From Brevibacterium picturae (lineage in GTDB: Bacteria > Actinomycetota > Actinomycetes > Actinomycetales > Brevibacteriaceae): a DNA stretch of 64,000 nucleotides. The stretch's first letter is position 1. Each line of letters opens with the position of its first letter. The stretch lies in contig NZ_LT629739.1 in NCBI RefSeq assembly GCF_900105045.1, forward strand, positions 1,364,001-1,428,000, in the 5' to 3' direction. Both the position numbers and the translations under genes were made by a program. The notes under the pieces were generated by a model. It had not been told where the DNA came from. It saw only the letters and a list, made by a program, of their open reading frames with translations, and ran no database searches. Positions 51,620 to 59,465 of this stretch are shown one piece after another.

Positions 51620-53176
51620 TCAGCCTTCTTCCTGTGTGGTCTCGATCAGTTCTGGAGCGTGTCTGCGCACTGCGGCGGCAAGGTCACCGCGGTCGGCGTC
51701 GACGAGTCCCCACCGGGTCCGGCGGTCGATCACGTCCTCAACGGTGACGGCGAGTTCGTGGTCAACGGCGAACCGAATCTCCGCGGGCGTGAACGGGATC
51801 CCCGACCTCACCGGTTCGTTCCGGGCAGGGTCGTCGGCGCCGTATGCCGCCACCGTTTCGGCGTCCGTGCCGTAGCGCCGGACCAGCCGCTCTGGCAGGC
51901 CGGACTTCGGTGTGCCAGCACCGACGAGGCCGAGCGTCGTCGTGCTGCAGGGCCGAGCTTTCAGCCCTCCGGCCTTGACCACTGCGTCGACGGCGTCTTC
52001 TGCCATGCGCCGGTATCCGGTGAGTTTGCCGCCGACGATCGTGAGGATGCCGGTGTCCGGGTCGCGCAGCAGTGCGTGCTTGCGTGAGAGGTCGGCGCTG
52101 GAGTCGCCCTTGCTTTTGAGCAGCGGCCGGAATCCGGCGTAGCTGCCGACGATGTCATCGGGTGTCAGAGGCTTCTGCAGAACGGCGTTGATGGTGTCGA
52201 GGAGGAATGTGCGCTCGTCCTCGTCCGGGCGGGCGCGTTCGGGGATCGGCCCGGTGTGCGGGTCGTCGGTGAGGCCGATCATGACGAGGCCGTCGTCCCA
52301 CGGAACCGCGAAGACGAATCTGCCGAAGTGGCCGGGCACCGGTGCCGTGATCGCCACGGACGGATGGCCCATGCGCTCGGCGGGAACCAGCAGGTGCGAG
52401 CCTTTGCTCGGGGCGAGCTCTACGTCGTCGGAGAGCGTGTCCGCCCAGACGCCGGCCGCATTGACGATCTGCTTCGCGCGGATCGTATGATCGGCACCGG
52501 TGAGCTGGTCGGTGACGTGGACCTGCCCGCGCTCCATTCTGGTCGCGGCGGTGTAGGTGAGGATGCGTGCGCCGTGGGCGGCGGCCGTGCGGGCGATGGC
52601 CACGACGAGACGGGCGTCGTCGACGAGCCGACCGTCCCAGCTGAGCAGCCCGCCGCGCAGTCCGGCCGTGGCCGTGCCCGGCGCGAGCTGCTTGACCGTC
52701 GGGGTGGACACGCGGCTGGGATGGGGAAGCAGCGATTCGGAGGTGCGCGCCAGCACGCGCAGCGCGTCTCCGGCGAAGAATCCGGCACCCGTCAGGGCCG
52801 CGTCGAAGCGACTGACGCCGGGGTGCAGCGGGAAGAGCATCTGCAGCGGGCGGATCAGGTGCGGGGCGATGCGGCTCATCAGGTGACCGCGTTCGACGGC
52901 CGACTCCCAGGCGATCGGGAAGTCGAGCTTCGCCAGGTAGCGCAGTCCGCCGTGGGCGAGCTTAGAACTCCAGCTGCTCGTGCCCGAGGCGAGGTCCTTG
53001 CGCTCGACCAGCACGACGCTCAGCCCACGGGCCGCCGCGTCGAGGGCGACACCGGCACCGGTGACCCCACCGCCGATGACGACGAGGTCGACCTCCTCGT
53101 CGTCAGAGAGCTCAGCGAGGTCCCGCTCACGCCGCGCACTGTTGAGCGCGGCATCGCCTGATGTGCTGGAATTCAT
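51620..53176 (-). CDS. glpD: Glycerol-3-phosphate dehydrogenase (FAD, aerobic)
   Basis: The 518-residue protein oxidises glycerol-3-phosphate to DHAP and passes electrons to quinone. It has LVVIGGGVTGAGVALDAAAR for FAD, ERKDLASGTSSWSSKLAHGG with the family's substrate-site residues, and a C-terminal helical domain (VDHELAVTVEDVIDRRTRWG). The ATG at 53176 has AAAGG 7 nt upstream; a longer frame from 53218 crosses the operator and is rejected. It heads a three-gene cluster with the AGPS-like and lipid kinase genes and faces a TetR gene across 67 bp with a perfect palindrome. A membrane-associated peripheral protein by family. Confidence 0.94.
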   Translation of the reverse strand: MNSSTSGDAALNSARRERDLAELSDDEEVDLVVIGGGVTGAGVALDAAARGLSVVLVERKDLASGTSSWSSKLAHGGLRYLAKLDFPIAWESAVERGHLMSRIAPHLIRPLQMLFPLHPGVSRFDAALTGAGFFAGDALRVLARTSESLLPHPSRVSTPTVKQLAPGTATAGLRGGLLSWDGRLVDDARLVVAIARTAAAHGARILTYTAATRMERGQVHVTDQLTGADHTIRAKQIVNAAGVWADTLSDDVELAPSKGSHLLVPAERMGHPSVAITAPVPGHFGRFVFAVPWDDGLVMIGLTDDPHTGPIPERARPDEDERTFLLDTINAVLQKPLTPDDIVGSYAGFRPLLKSKGDSSADLSRKHALLRDPDTGILTIVGGKLTGYRRMAEDAVDAVVKAGGLKARPCSTTTLGLVGAGTPKSGLPERLVRRYGTDAETVAAYGADDPARNEPVRSGIPFTPAEIRFAVDHELAVTVEDVIDRRTRWGLVDADRGDLAAAVRRHAPELIETTQEEG

Positions 53177-53187
53177 TCTCGGCCTTT

Positions 53188-53207
53188 CTGGTACGAAGTC
53201 GTACCAG
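53188..53207. promoter_or_regulatory. TetR-type palindromic operator
   Basis: CTGGTACGAAGTCGTACCAG at 53188-53207 is a perfect inverted repeat of 9 bp with a 2-bp centre. It lies 11 bp upstream of the glpD ATG and directly beside the -35 box of the TetR gene, so binding would block both. It is the expected site of the divergent regulator. Confidence 0.85.
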
Positions 53208-53208
53208 T

Positions 53209-53237
53209 TTGCAATCATCGTCGTTTGTTGTCAAGAT
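53209..53237 (+). promoter_or_regulatory. Promoter of the TetR gene (leaderless)
   Basis: TTGCAA (53209-53214), 17 bp, then CAAGAT (53232-53237) ends 6 nt before the GTG start. With no ribosome site before the GTG this fits a leaderless autoregulated transcript. Confidence 0.55.
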
Positions 53238-53243
53238 CACACT

Positions 53244-53873
53244 GTGAGTGATCAGGGACGACCGTATGCCGGTGCCAGCCGCGAGGCGCGCAAGAGCGCC
53301 CGCCGCGAGCAGATCATCACTGCCGGAACGTCGCTCTTCGGCACCGTGGGGTATCGGGCCACGACTGTCGGTGCGATCTGCGAAGAGGCGGGCCTCAACA
53401 AGCGCTACTTCTACGAATCGTTCGCCACCTTGGAGGACCTCCTCTGCGAGGTCTACGAACGGGTGGTCGCCGATCTGCGAGACTCGGTGCTCGCCGGAGA
53501 CGAGGACGAGGCTCTGATGGTTCTGCGCGGATTCATCTCGGGCTTCCTCACCTGGGCGCAGGCCAATCCCGTGAAGGCACGAGTCCACCTCTTCGAAGTC
53601 CTCGGCGTCAGCGCGCGCATCGACGAGCTGTATCGCTCCTATGGACGGGCGATCGGCGACGAGCTCTCGAGCCGCCTGTCGGCGACGATGCCCGGGCCCG
53701 AGCTCACCCCGGGGCAGCAGCGCGTCTTCGGCGACGTGCTCGTCGGTGCCGGCCTGCAGATCGTCGTCAACTGGGTCATCAGCGACTACCAGCCGCCTCG
53801 CGAAGAGCTGCTCCAGGAGATCGACGGCACCCTCGGCTGGGTCCTGTCCGCCGGGCAGGCCGCGCTCGGCTGA
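53244..53873 (+). CDS. TetR-family transcriptional repressor
   Basis: The 209-residue protein has a TetR HTH at about residues 17-60 (RREQIITAGTSLFGTVGYRA, ICEEAGLNKRYFYESF) and an all-helical ligand-binding C-terminal domain. The GTG at 53244 is preferred because the promoter and operator lie just upstream; an open frame further upstream crosses both. It is divergent from glpD and probably represses the glpD/AGPS-like/lipid kinase cluster and itself through the 53188-53207 palindrome. The inducer is unknown; a fatty acid, lipid or glycerol-derived compound would fit the cluster. Confidence 0.92.
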   Translation: MSDQGRPYAGASREARKSARREQIITAGTSLFGTVGYRATTVGAICEEAGLNKRYFYESFATLEDLLCEVYERVVADLRDSVLAGDEDEALMVLRGFISGFLTWAQANPVKARVHLFEVLGVSARIDELYRSYGRAIGDELSSRLSATMPGPELTPGQQRVFGDVLVGAGLQIVVNWVISDYQPPREELLQEIDGTLGWVLSAGQAALG

Positions 53874-53943
53874 CAGCGCTCAGTCGCCGCGACTCAGCGA
53901 CACTTTGCGGGATAGTGCCAGGGCAGGCTCAGTTCGCGGCATC

Positions 53944-53949
53944 TATAAT
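53944..53949 (+). promoter_or_regulatory. -10 box for the ferredoxin/reductase operon
   Basis: A consensus TATAAT lies 68 bp before the ferredoxin GTG. No good -35 is visible 16-18 bp upstream. The leader of about 60 nt ends in a strong ribosome site, CTAGGAGGATCTG. Confidence 0.5.
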
Positions 53950-54016
53950 GTGAGTGATGTTCTACCCCTGAATCAGTCGCCTGCAGACTAGATGACGGTC
54001 AACCTAGGAGGATCTG

Positions 54017-54214
54017 GTGAGAATCGAACTGGACCAAGACATGTGCATTGGGGCCGGAAATTGCGTCCTCACCGCTCCGGACCTATTCGACCAGCGTGAT
54101 GAGGACGGAGTGGCTTTCGTGCTCGAGGAGAACCCCTCTCCTGAGCAGGAGGGCTCCGCCAAGGAGGCAGAAGCACTGTGTCCTGCCTCCGCAATCCGCG
54201 TTCTCAAGAAGTGA
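54017..54214 (+). CDS. 3Fe-4S-type ferredoxin
   Basis: The 65-residue acidic protein starts at GTG 54017 with AGGAGG about 5 nt upstream. Cysteines in MCIGAGNCVLTAP (CxxxxxC) and in CPASAI give the three ligands of the single 3Fe-4S cluster typical of ferredoxins that serve cytochrome P450 in actinobacteria. It is directly coupled to a ferredoxin reductase gene (GTGA overlap). No P450 gene is adjacent or elsewhere in this window. Confidence 0.9.
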   Translation: MRIELDQDMCIGAGNCVLTAPDLFDQRDEDGVAFVLEENPSPEQEGSAKEAEALCPASAIRVLKK

Positions 54215-55461
54215 CGAAGGACGTTTCAGCGAAGAAGGTCGTCATTGTCGGCGCTGGCCCTGCGGGGATCGCTGCCGCCGATGCTCTGCGGGCTGCAGGC
54301 CATACCGGAGTGATTCTGATCTTCGGCGAAGAGCGCCACGCACCCTACGACAGACCGCCACTGTCCAAACAGATACTGGCCGGTACCTGGTTGCCCGAAA
54401 AAGCCCAGCTGCGCACCAGTGAACAGTTCGCAGTTGCCGACGTGACGCTGCACCTCTCCGTCAGAGCTGCCTCGGTGGACGTCGAAGCGCATCAGGTCAC
54501 CCTCGAGTCCGGCGAGCAGGTCGCTTATGACGCCTTGATCGTGGCCACCGGAGTCACCGCGCGAGAGTTGCCGTTCGGACACCAGCTCGAGGGAGTCCAC
54601 GTCATGCGTACTCTTGACGACTCCCAGGCTCTGCGATCCGAGCTGGAGACGTCTCAACACCTCGCAGTCATCGGCGCCGGATTCCTCGGCGCCGAAGTGG
54701 CCGCCGTAGCCCGTTCGCTGGGCAAAGAAGTCACATTGATCGATCCTCTCGAACTGCCGATGCAGAATGTGGTCGGCGACGAGGTCGGGTCCATGATCGC
54801 CGACCTTCATCGGCATCATGGCGTGAACCTTGAGCTCGGGCACGGTGTCAGTTCCATCGAGGACAGAAGCGGGCGGGCCACCGGAGTCACACTCGACGAC
54901 GGAAGAACAGTACATGCGGATGCGGCACTCGTAGCCGTTGGAGCCCGTCCAGCCGTTGAATGGCTGCGTTCGAGCTCGGTCCCCCTGACAGCACCGAAAG
55001 ACTACGGAGCCGGTGGGGTGCGCTGTGATGCGAGCGGACGCGCCGCCGATGACGTCTGGGCCATCGGCGACGTCGCCGCATGGTGGGACCCCATACTGGA
55101 ACGTCACGTGCGCGTGGAGCATCGGATGACCGCGAACGAGCACGCTCGCTCCTGCGCACACGACATCCTGGAACTCGCCCCCACTGCAACAAAAACTGTT
55201 CCGTACTTCTGGTCCGACCAGTACGATCTCAAGCTGCGTAGCTTCGGCCTCCCCTCCCAGCAGTGCAGTTTTCAGGTGGTCGAGGGAGACCTCGAGGGCC
55301 GACGATTCGTTGCCGCCTATACAGACGAATCCGATCGCATTGTCGGCACAATCGGAGCCGGAATGTTCAAAGCGATGAACTGGTGGCGACAGCAGATCCT
55401 TGACGGCCAGACCCTCGACGAGGCCCTCCGCATCAAACAGTCCGCGGAGAACCCCGCCTAA
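54211..55461 (+). CDS. Ferredoxin reductase (FAD/NAD(P)H)
   Basis: The 416-residue protein has VVIVGAGPAGIAAADAL for FAD, APYDRPPLSKQIL near residue 50, a second Rossmann motif LAVIGAGFLGAEVAAVARSL for NAD(P)H and VWAIGDVAAW near 290. The C-terminal reductase-type domain completes the rhodocoxin/putidaredoxin-reductase pattern. GTG 54211 overlaps the ferredoxin stop. With that ferredoxin it forms an electron-transfer pair whose terminal oxygenase must be encoded elsewhere. It resembles the reductase at 34276-35508 in design. Confidence 0.9.
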   Translation: MTKDVSAKKVVIVGAGPAGIAAADALRAAGHTGVILIFGEERHAPYDRPPLSKQILAGTWLPEKAQLRTSEQFAVADVTLHLSVRAASVDVEAHQVTLESGEQVAYDALIVATGVTARELPFGHQLEGVHVMRTLDDSQALRSELETSQHLAVIGAGFLGAEVAAVARSLGKEVTLIDPLELPMQNVVGDEVGSMIADLHRHHGVNLELGHGVSSIEDRSGRATGVTLDDGRTVHADAALVAVGARPAVEWLRSSSVPLTAPKDYGAGGVRCDASGRAADDVWAIGDVAAWWDPILERHVRVEHRMTANEHARSCAHDILELAPTATKTVPYFWSDQYDLKLRSFGLPSQQCSFQVVEGDLEGRRFVAAYTDESDRIVGTIGAGMFKAMNWWRQQILDGQTLDEALRIKQSAENPA

Positions 55462-55825
55462 GCACCTTCGCAGAACCCCAGCGGAGCTAGGGCAGTGGAC
55501 GCAGGAAGTCGCAGATATCTGATGCCAGCAGGTCAGGTTCCAGAATCCGGGCGAGCAGTCCAATTGGAGAATCGGCCAAGCCTGGAGCCAGCGTGAGCGG
55601 TCGAACCCGAGTTCTTCGTGCATCAGCGTGTGCCGGAGATCGTTTTGACCTCCGATGGCAGATCGTTGATGGTTCGCTGTTGGGCGCGCCGCTCGAATCC
55701 GTCAGCCCAGTAGCCGCACAGCCGCTGAAGTTCGGCGGCATCATCGATTTCTCGCTGTGCACTTCGATCACTGGTCCGCGTGTCATGGTCAAACAGTACT
55801 CCGGTGACGGTTCAGATCCAGAGGC
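55462..55825. other. Intergenic region with possible hydrolase-like remnant
   Basis: These 364 bp lie between the convergent reductase and D-lactate dehydrogenase genes. A minus-strand frame over 55487-55792 contains LAPGLADSPIGLLARILEPD, faintly like the LxDSPxGLAAWI segment of epoxide-hydrolase-type alpha/beta hydrolases, but the rest is unconvincing and there is no ribosome site. I regard it as a possible remnant, not a gene. Confidence 0.3.
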
Positions 55826-57535
55826 TCACGCCCAGTTCTTATGCGGCGAGGTCTCACCCACGCCTGGGTTGAAGACGTTGCAGGGATCGAGCTCTTTGAA
55901 GTGGGCTTCCATCTCCGAGGGAACATGATAGAGGCGCCCATAGTTGTGCTCGGCGGGCACGGCGGCTCCGCGCTCCTCGAGCAGTGCCATCATCTGCTTC
56001 TTCAGCGCCACCGGGTCGACGCCCTTCTTCGCGACATGGTCTTGGTGGAGGACGTGGCAGAAGAAGTGACCATAATAGGAACTGATGTGCAGCTGATCCG
56101 AGATCTCTTTCGGCAGCACCTCGAGCCAATCATCGTCATCTCGTTTCAGAGCCACGTCGAAGGTGATCATGTCCGAGGAATCGTCACGGTTGAGATTGAA
56201 GTAGCGTGTGGCGGCACTGGCGGCACCGAACCGGTGGAGCATAGCGGACTGGGCCTCATCGGCAGTGGCGATGAAGAAGTCACCGTCATGGCCCGCCTCG
56301 GCGAAGAAGGTCGTGAGGAACTCCTCGGTCTTCTGCTGCTGGTCACCGCTGACGACGAGCAGCAGGTGATGTTCGAAGCGGTCGCGGTACTTCAGCATTC
56401 GGTCAGACAGCTGCTGCGGCAGCAGGCTGAAGGCACCCTGGGCGATGGAATCGGCGACGGTCTGGCCGAAGAACGGCAGCTTCGCGAACACTCCGTTGGC
56501 CCAGTTCTTCAATGCGAAGAGCTTGATCTGCTCGCGACTGCCGGCGTGCTTGACGGAGACGAACGTGTCCTTGCCGTACTTCTCTGCGAGGTCGAAGGAG
56601 GGTCGTCCCATGTACTCACCGGAGATCGGCAGGGGCATGTCCGAGGTCAGTATCGCCCGGCGCAGGTCCTCGAGCTCGGCGGGGCTGTTGGTTCCGACGT
56701 AGAAGGTCGTCGAGTCCTTCTGCTGGGGGAAGGTGCGGGTGCGCACGGCGAAGACCATGAGTTTGCCGGCCGACCCTGATGCCTCGTAGAGGAATTTCGG
56801 GTTCGCGTTGTAGCGGGCCGGTGAGTTCGTGATCTCGCGGACGTGCTCGCCGTATTCGGTCTCCGTGGTGTCCTCGGGCGCAGGCGTGACGTCCGCGGGG
56901 TCCCAGTCGCCGCGCTGGAGTCTGTCGAGGATGTGTGCCGGATCGTCGCCGAGGCTGATGCCCAGATGGTTGACGAGTTCGACCTTGCCGTCCTCGTTGA
57001 CCCGGGCGAAGATCGCGTTCTTCGTGAACGCCGGTCCCTTGCGGATCTGGCTTCCGCCGGAGTTGTTCGCGATGCCGCCGACGACCGAGGCCCCGATCGA
57101 GGACGAGCCGATCACCGAGTGCGGTTCGCGCTCGTGGGGTGCCAGCTTGTCGTCGAGTTCGTAGAGGGTCGAGCCGGCCAGGCACACTGCTTCGCGGGCG
57201 TCGTTGATGAGGTGGATCTGGTTGATGCGCAGGGTGGAGATGATGACGATCTCACGGTCGTAGTCCTGATCGCCGGGCCCCGAGCCGCCGGTGAGTCCGG
57301 TGTTCGCGGACTGTGGGATGACGATGAGGTCATGGTCGACGCAGACCTGCAGGGCCCGCCACATATCGACGAGGCTGCCCGGCTTGAGGACGGCGAGCAC
57401 CCTGCCGCCGCCGAAGCGATTGCCCTTGGCGTACGGTTCGGTGGCGCGCGCCGAGGTGAGCACATGCCTCTTGCCCATGATGCCGACGAAGGCGCTGATG
57501 GCTGGTGATGTGTGCTGGCGTGATTGTCCGAGCAT
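55826..57535 (-). CDS. dld: Quinone-dependent D-lactate dehydrogenase
   Basis: The 569-residue protein is a membrane-associated flavoprotein of the VAO/PCMH family that oxidises D-lactate to pyruvate. The FAD-binding part has IPQSANTGLTGGSGP and SVIGSSSIGASVVGGIANNS followed by a GG-S-Q-I-R-KGPAFT segment; the C-terminal half has YYGHFFCHVLHQDHVAKKG and EHNYGRLYHVP, found in the Dld membrane-binding family of about 570 residues. The ATG at 57535 has AGGGA 8 nt upstream. It is 66 bp downstream of rarA on the same strand. Confidence 0.94.
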   Translation of the reverse strand: MLGQSRQHTSPAISAFVGIMGKRHVLTSARATEPYAKGNRFGGGRVLAVLKPGSLVDMWRALQVCVDHDLIVIPQSANTGLTGGSGPGDQDYDREIVIISTLRINQIHLINDAREAVCLAGSTLYELDDKLAPHEREPHSVIGSSSIGASVVGGIANNSGGSQIRKGPAFTKNAIFARVNEDGKVELVNHLGISLGDDPAHILDRLQRGDWDPADVTPAPEDTTETEYGEHVREITNSPARYNANPKFLYEASGSAGKLMVFAVRTRTFPQQKDSTTFYVGTNSPAELEDLRRAILTSDMPLPISGEYMGRPSFDLAEKYGKDTFVSVKHAGSREQIKLFALKNWANGVFAKLPFFGQTVADSIAQGAFSLLPQQLSDRMLKYRDRFEHHLLLVVSGDQQQKTEEFLTTFFAEAGHDGDFFIATADEAQSAMLHRFGAASAATRYFNLNRDDSSDMITFDVALKRDDDDWLEVLPKEISDQLHISSYYGHFFCHVLHQDHVAKKGVDPVALKKQMMALLEERGAAVPAEHNYGRLYHVPSEMEAHFKELDPCNVFNPGVGETSPHKNWA

Positions 57536-57601
57536 GGCGTCGATCCCTATCCGGTCGTTGCGAGTTGTTGTGGTCTGCGAGTGCGGTCGCCGAGGTGGCC
57601 C

Positions 57602-58930
57602 CTACGTTTCGGAAGCGTCGTCGGCTTCCTCCTGCGCCCGCTTCTGAGTGCGCAGCCGGTGCCATTCGGACAGTTTTTCTCCGATGACGCGTTCGTAGCC
57701 GTTGCCGGTGGGCCTGTACAGCCTCTCCGGCTCCATGTCCTCGGGGAAGTAGTTGGCCCCGGAGAAGCCTCCCTGCGTGTGCGGATCGTACTCGTAGCCT
57801 TCTCCGTAGCCGAGGTTCTTCATCAGCTTCGTCGGGGCGTTGAGGATATTCGCCGGCGGCATGAGTGAGCCGGTCTTCTTCGCCAGCCTCGTTGCGGCGT
57901 TGAACGCGGAGTAGACCGCGACGGACTTCGGTGCGGTCGCCAGGTACACGACGGCTTGGGCGATGGCGAGTTCGCCTTCGGGAGACCCGAGCCGCTCGTA
58001 CACGTCCCATGCGGCCACAGCCTGGTGGACGGCTTGCAGATCGGCGATCGCAATGTCCTCGTTGGCGAACCTGACCAGCCGTCGGGCGATGTAGAGGGGA
58101 TCCTCCCCGCCTTCGAGCATTCGTGCCAGCCAGTACAGCGACGCGTCGGGGTCCGAGCCGCGCATTGACTTGTGCAGCGCGGAGATGAGGTTGTAATGCC
58201 CCTCTTGGGCCTTGTCGTAGATCGGTGCGCGCTGCTGCACCAGCTCGACCAGGCCCGAGGTGTCGAGCCTCCCGCTGACAGATTGGAGTTGTTCGATGAG
58301 GTTGAGCAGGTATCGACCATCGCCGTCGGCCATCGCCACCAGGGCATGTCGTGCCTGCACATCGAGCGGCAGTTCTCTCGCTGTGGTTTCCTCTGCCCGT
58401 GCGATGAGTGTGGTCAGCGCTTCCTCGTCGAGGCGCTTGAGGACGAAGACCTGACAGCGGGAGAGCAGAGCTGAGTTGAGTTCGAAGCTGGGGTTCTCCG
58501 TGGTCGCGCCGACGAGCACGACCGTACCGTCCTCCACATAAGGCAGGAAGGAGTCCTGCTGGGCGCGGTTGAAGCGGTGGATCTCGTCAACGAACAGCAT
58601 GGTGGACTGACCCACCTCGCGCCGTTTGGCAGCAGCTTGGAAGACTTTGCGGAGTTCGGCGACACCGGAGAAGGTCGCTGAAACCGATTCGAAGACGAGG
58701 TTGGTGCGTTCGGCCAGCAGCCGCGCGATGGTTGTCTTCCCACAACCCGGCGGCCCCCACAGCACCATCGAGACCAGCCTGCGTTCGGCGACCATCCGAC
58801 CAATCGGTGCGTCATCCCCAAGGAGATGGTCTTGCCCGATGACATCCTCGAGGGACTCCGGGCGCAGACGATCGGCCAGGGGGCGGCCCACGTCGTCAGG
58901 CTCAAACAAAGACGGCGGTTCTTGACTCAC
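57602..58930 (-). CDS. rarA: Replication-associated recombination protein A (MgsA/RarA AAA ATPase)
   Basis: The 442-residue protein acts at stalled replication forks. Walker A GPPGCGKTT is at about 59-67, Walker B MLFVDEIHRFN near 107, sensor 1 GATTENPSFELNSALLSR follows, and the C-terminal MgsA domain includes ISALHKSMRGSDPDASLYWL and the SGANYFPEDM-like end. The GTG at 58930 has GGAGGTGA about 6 nt upstream; open frame up to 59167 belongs to the next gene's other frame. Length and all motifs are normal for the family. Confidence 0.95.
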   Translation of the reverse strand: MSQEPPSLFEPDDVGRPLADRLRPESLEDVIGQDHLLGDDAPIGRMVAERRLVSMVLWGPPGCGKTTIARLLAERTNLVFESVSATFSGVAELRKVFQAAAKRREVGQSTMLFVDEIHRFNRAQQDSFLPYVEDGTVVLVGATTENPSFELNSALLSRCQVFVLKRLDEEALTTLIARAEETTARELPLDVQARHALVAMADGDGRYLLNLIEQLQSVSGRLDTSGLVELVQQRAPIYDKAQEGHYNLISALHKSMRGSDPDASLYWLARMLEGGEDPLYIARRLVRFANEDIAIADLQAVHQAVAAWDVYERLGSPEGELAIAQAVVYLATAPKSVAVYSAFNAATRLAKKTGSLMPPANILNAPTKLMKNLGYGEGYEYDPHTQGGFSGANYFPEDMEPERLYRPTGNGYERVIGEKLSEWHRLRTQKRAQEEADDASET

Positions 58931-58991
58931 AATGTCACCTCCAACTTCATGGTTCAATCTTCGCAGCCTCGGCGCAACTGTGGTTGTGCTC

Positions 58992-59354
58992 TTACGGGCG
59001 GTCCTTGAGCGGCAGTTGCTCCCGGGCAAGGTCATAGGAGTCTTGGACGAGCTCTTCGACCACGGCCTGAGTGATGCCTGTGCCGGATCCGATGGAGATC
59101 CAGTGGTCTTTGTCGAGATAGTGTCCCCGACTGATCGATCTGTGCTCGCGCCGCAGAGCATCACCATGGTGGGGCTCAGCCTTGACGGTGATGATCTCCA
59201 GACCGGGGTCGTCCTCCGTCACGATCAGAAACACCTTCCCCGCGACCTTCCACACCTGCAGATGTTTCGTGAACGGATAGCCGCTGCTGGTGCCCGGCAA
59301 TCCGCGGGCAACCTCTCGCGCCTTGTTCTGTATGGTGTGACCGTTGAGACCCAC
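58992..59354 (-). CDS. MmcQ/YjbR family protein
   Basis: The 120-residue product has the compact MmcQ/YjbR fold seen in GYPFTKHLQVWKVAGKVFLI, an EDDPGLEIITVKAEP strand pair and the C-terminal KDHWISIGSGTGI followed by a helix. The fold resembles a double-wing DNA-binding module, but no role is proven. The GTG at 59354 is favoured by AAGGAGG 4 nt upstream. It lies 61 bp upstream of rarA on the same strand. Confidence 0.88.
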   Translation of the reverse strand: MGLNGHTIQNKAREVARGLPGTSSGYPFTKHLQVWKVAGKVFLIVTEDDPGLEIITVKAEPHHGDALRREHRSISRGHYLDKDHWISIGSGTGITQAVVEELVQDSYDLAREQLPLKDRP

Positions 59355-59465
59355 GGTGCCTCCTTCGCCGGTGCCCTTCTGGACCAACCCCTTCTCTGAG
59401 GAACGATACCCGGGGTCACAACTCCACGGATGGCCGTCGAGTCGGCGCGCTCTTCATGCCGCACA

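Noticed and set aside
50427..51875. 482-codon plus-strand open frame opposite the AGPS-like and glpD genes
   Set aside because: Crosses the junction of two real genes and lacks any recognisable domain.
54226..55623. 465-codon minus-strand open frame opposite the ferredoxin reductase
   Set aside because: Antisense to a gene with complete FAD and NAD(P)H motifs; no ribosome site.
55487..55792. 101-codon minus-strand gene between the reductase and dld
   Set aside because: Only a faint hydrolase-like phrase, no ribosome site, and the rest is low in natural protein character.
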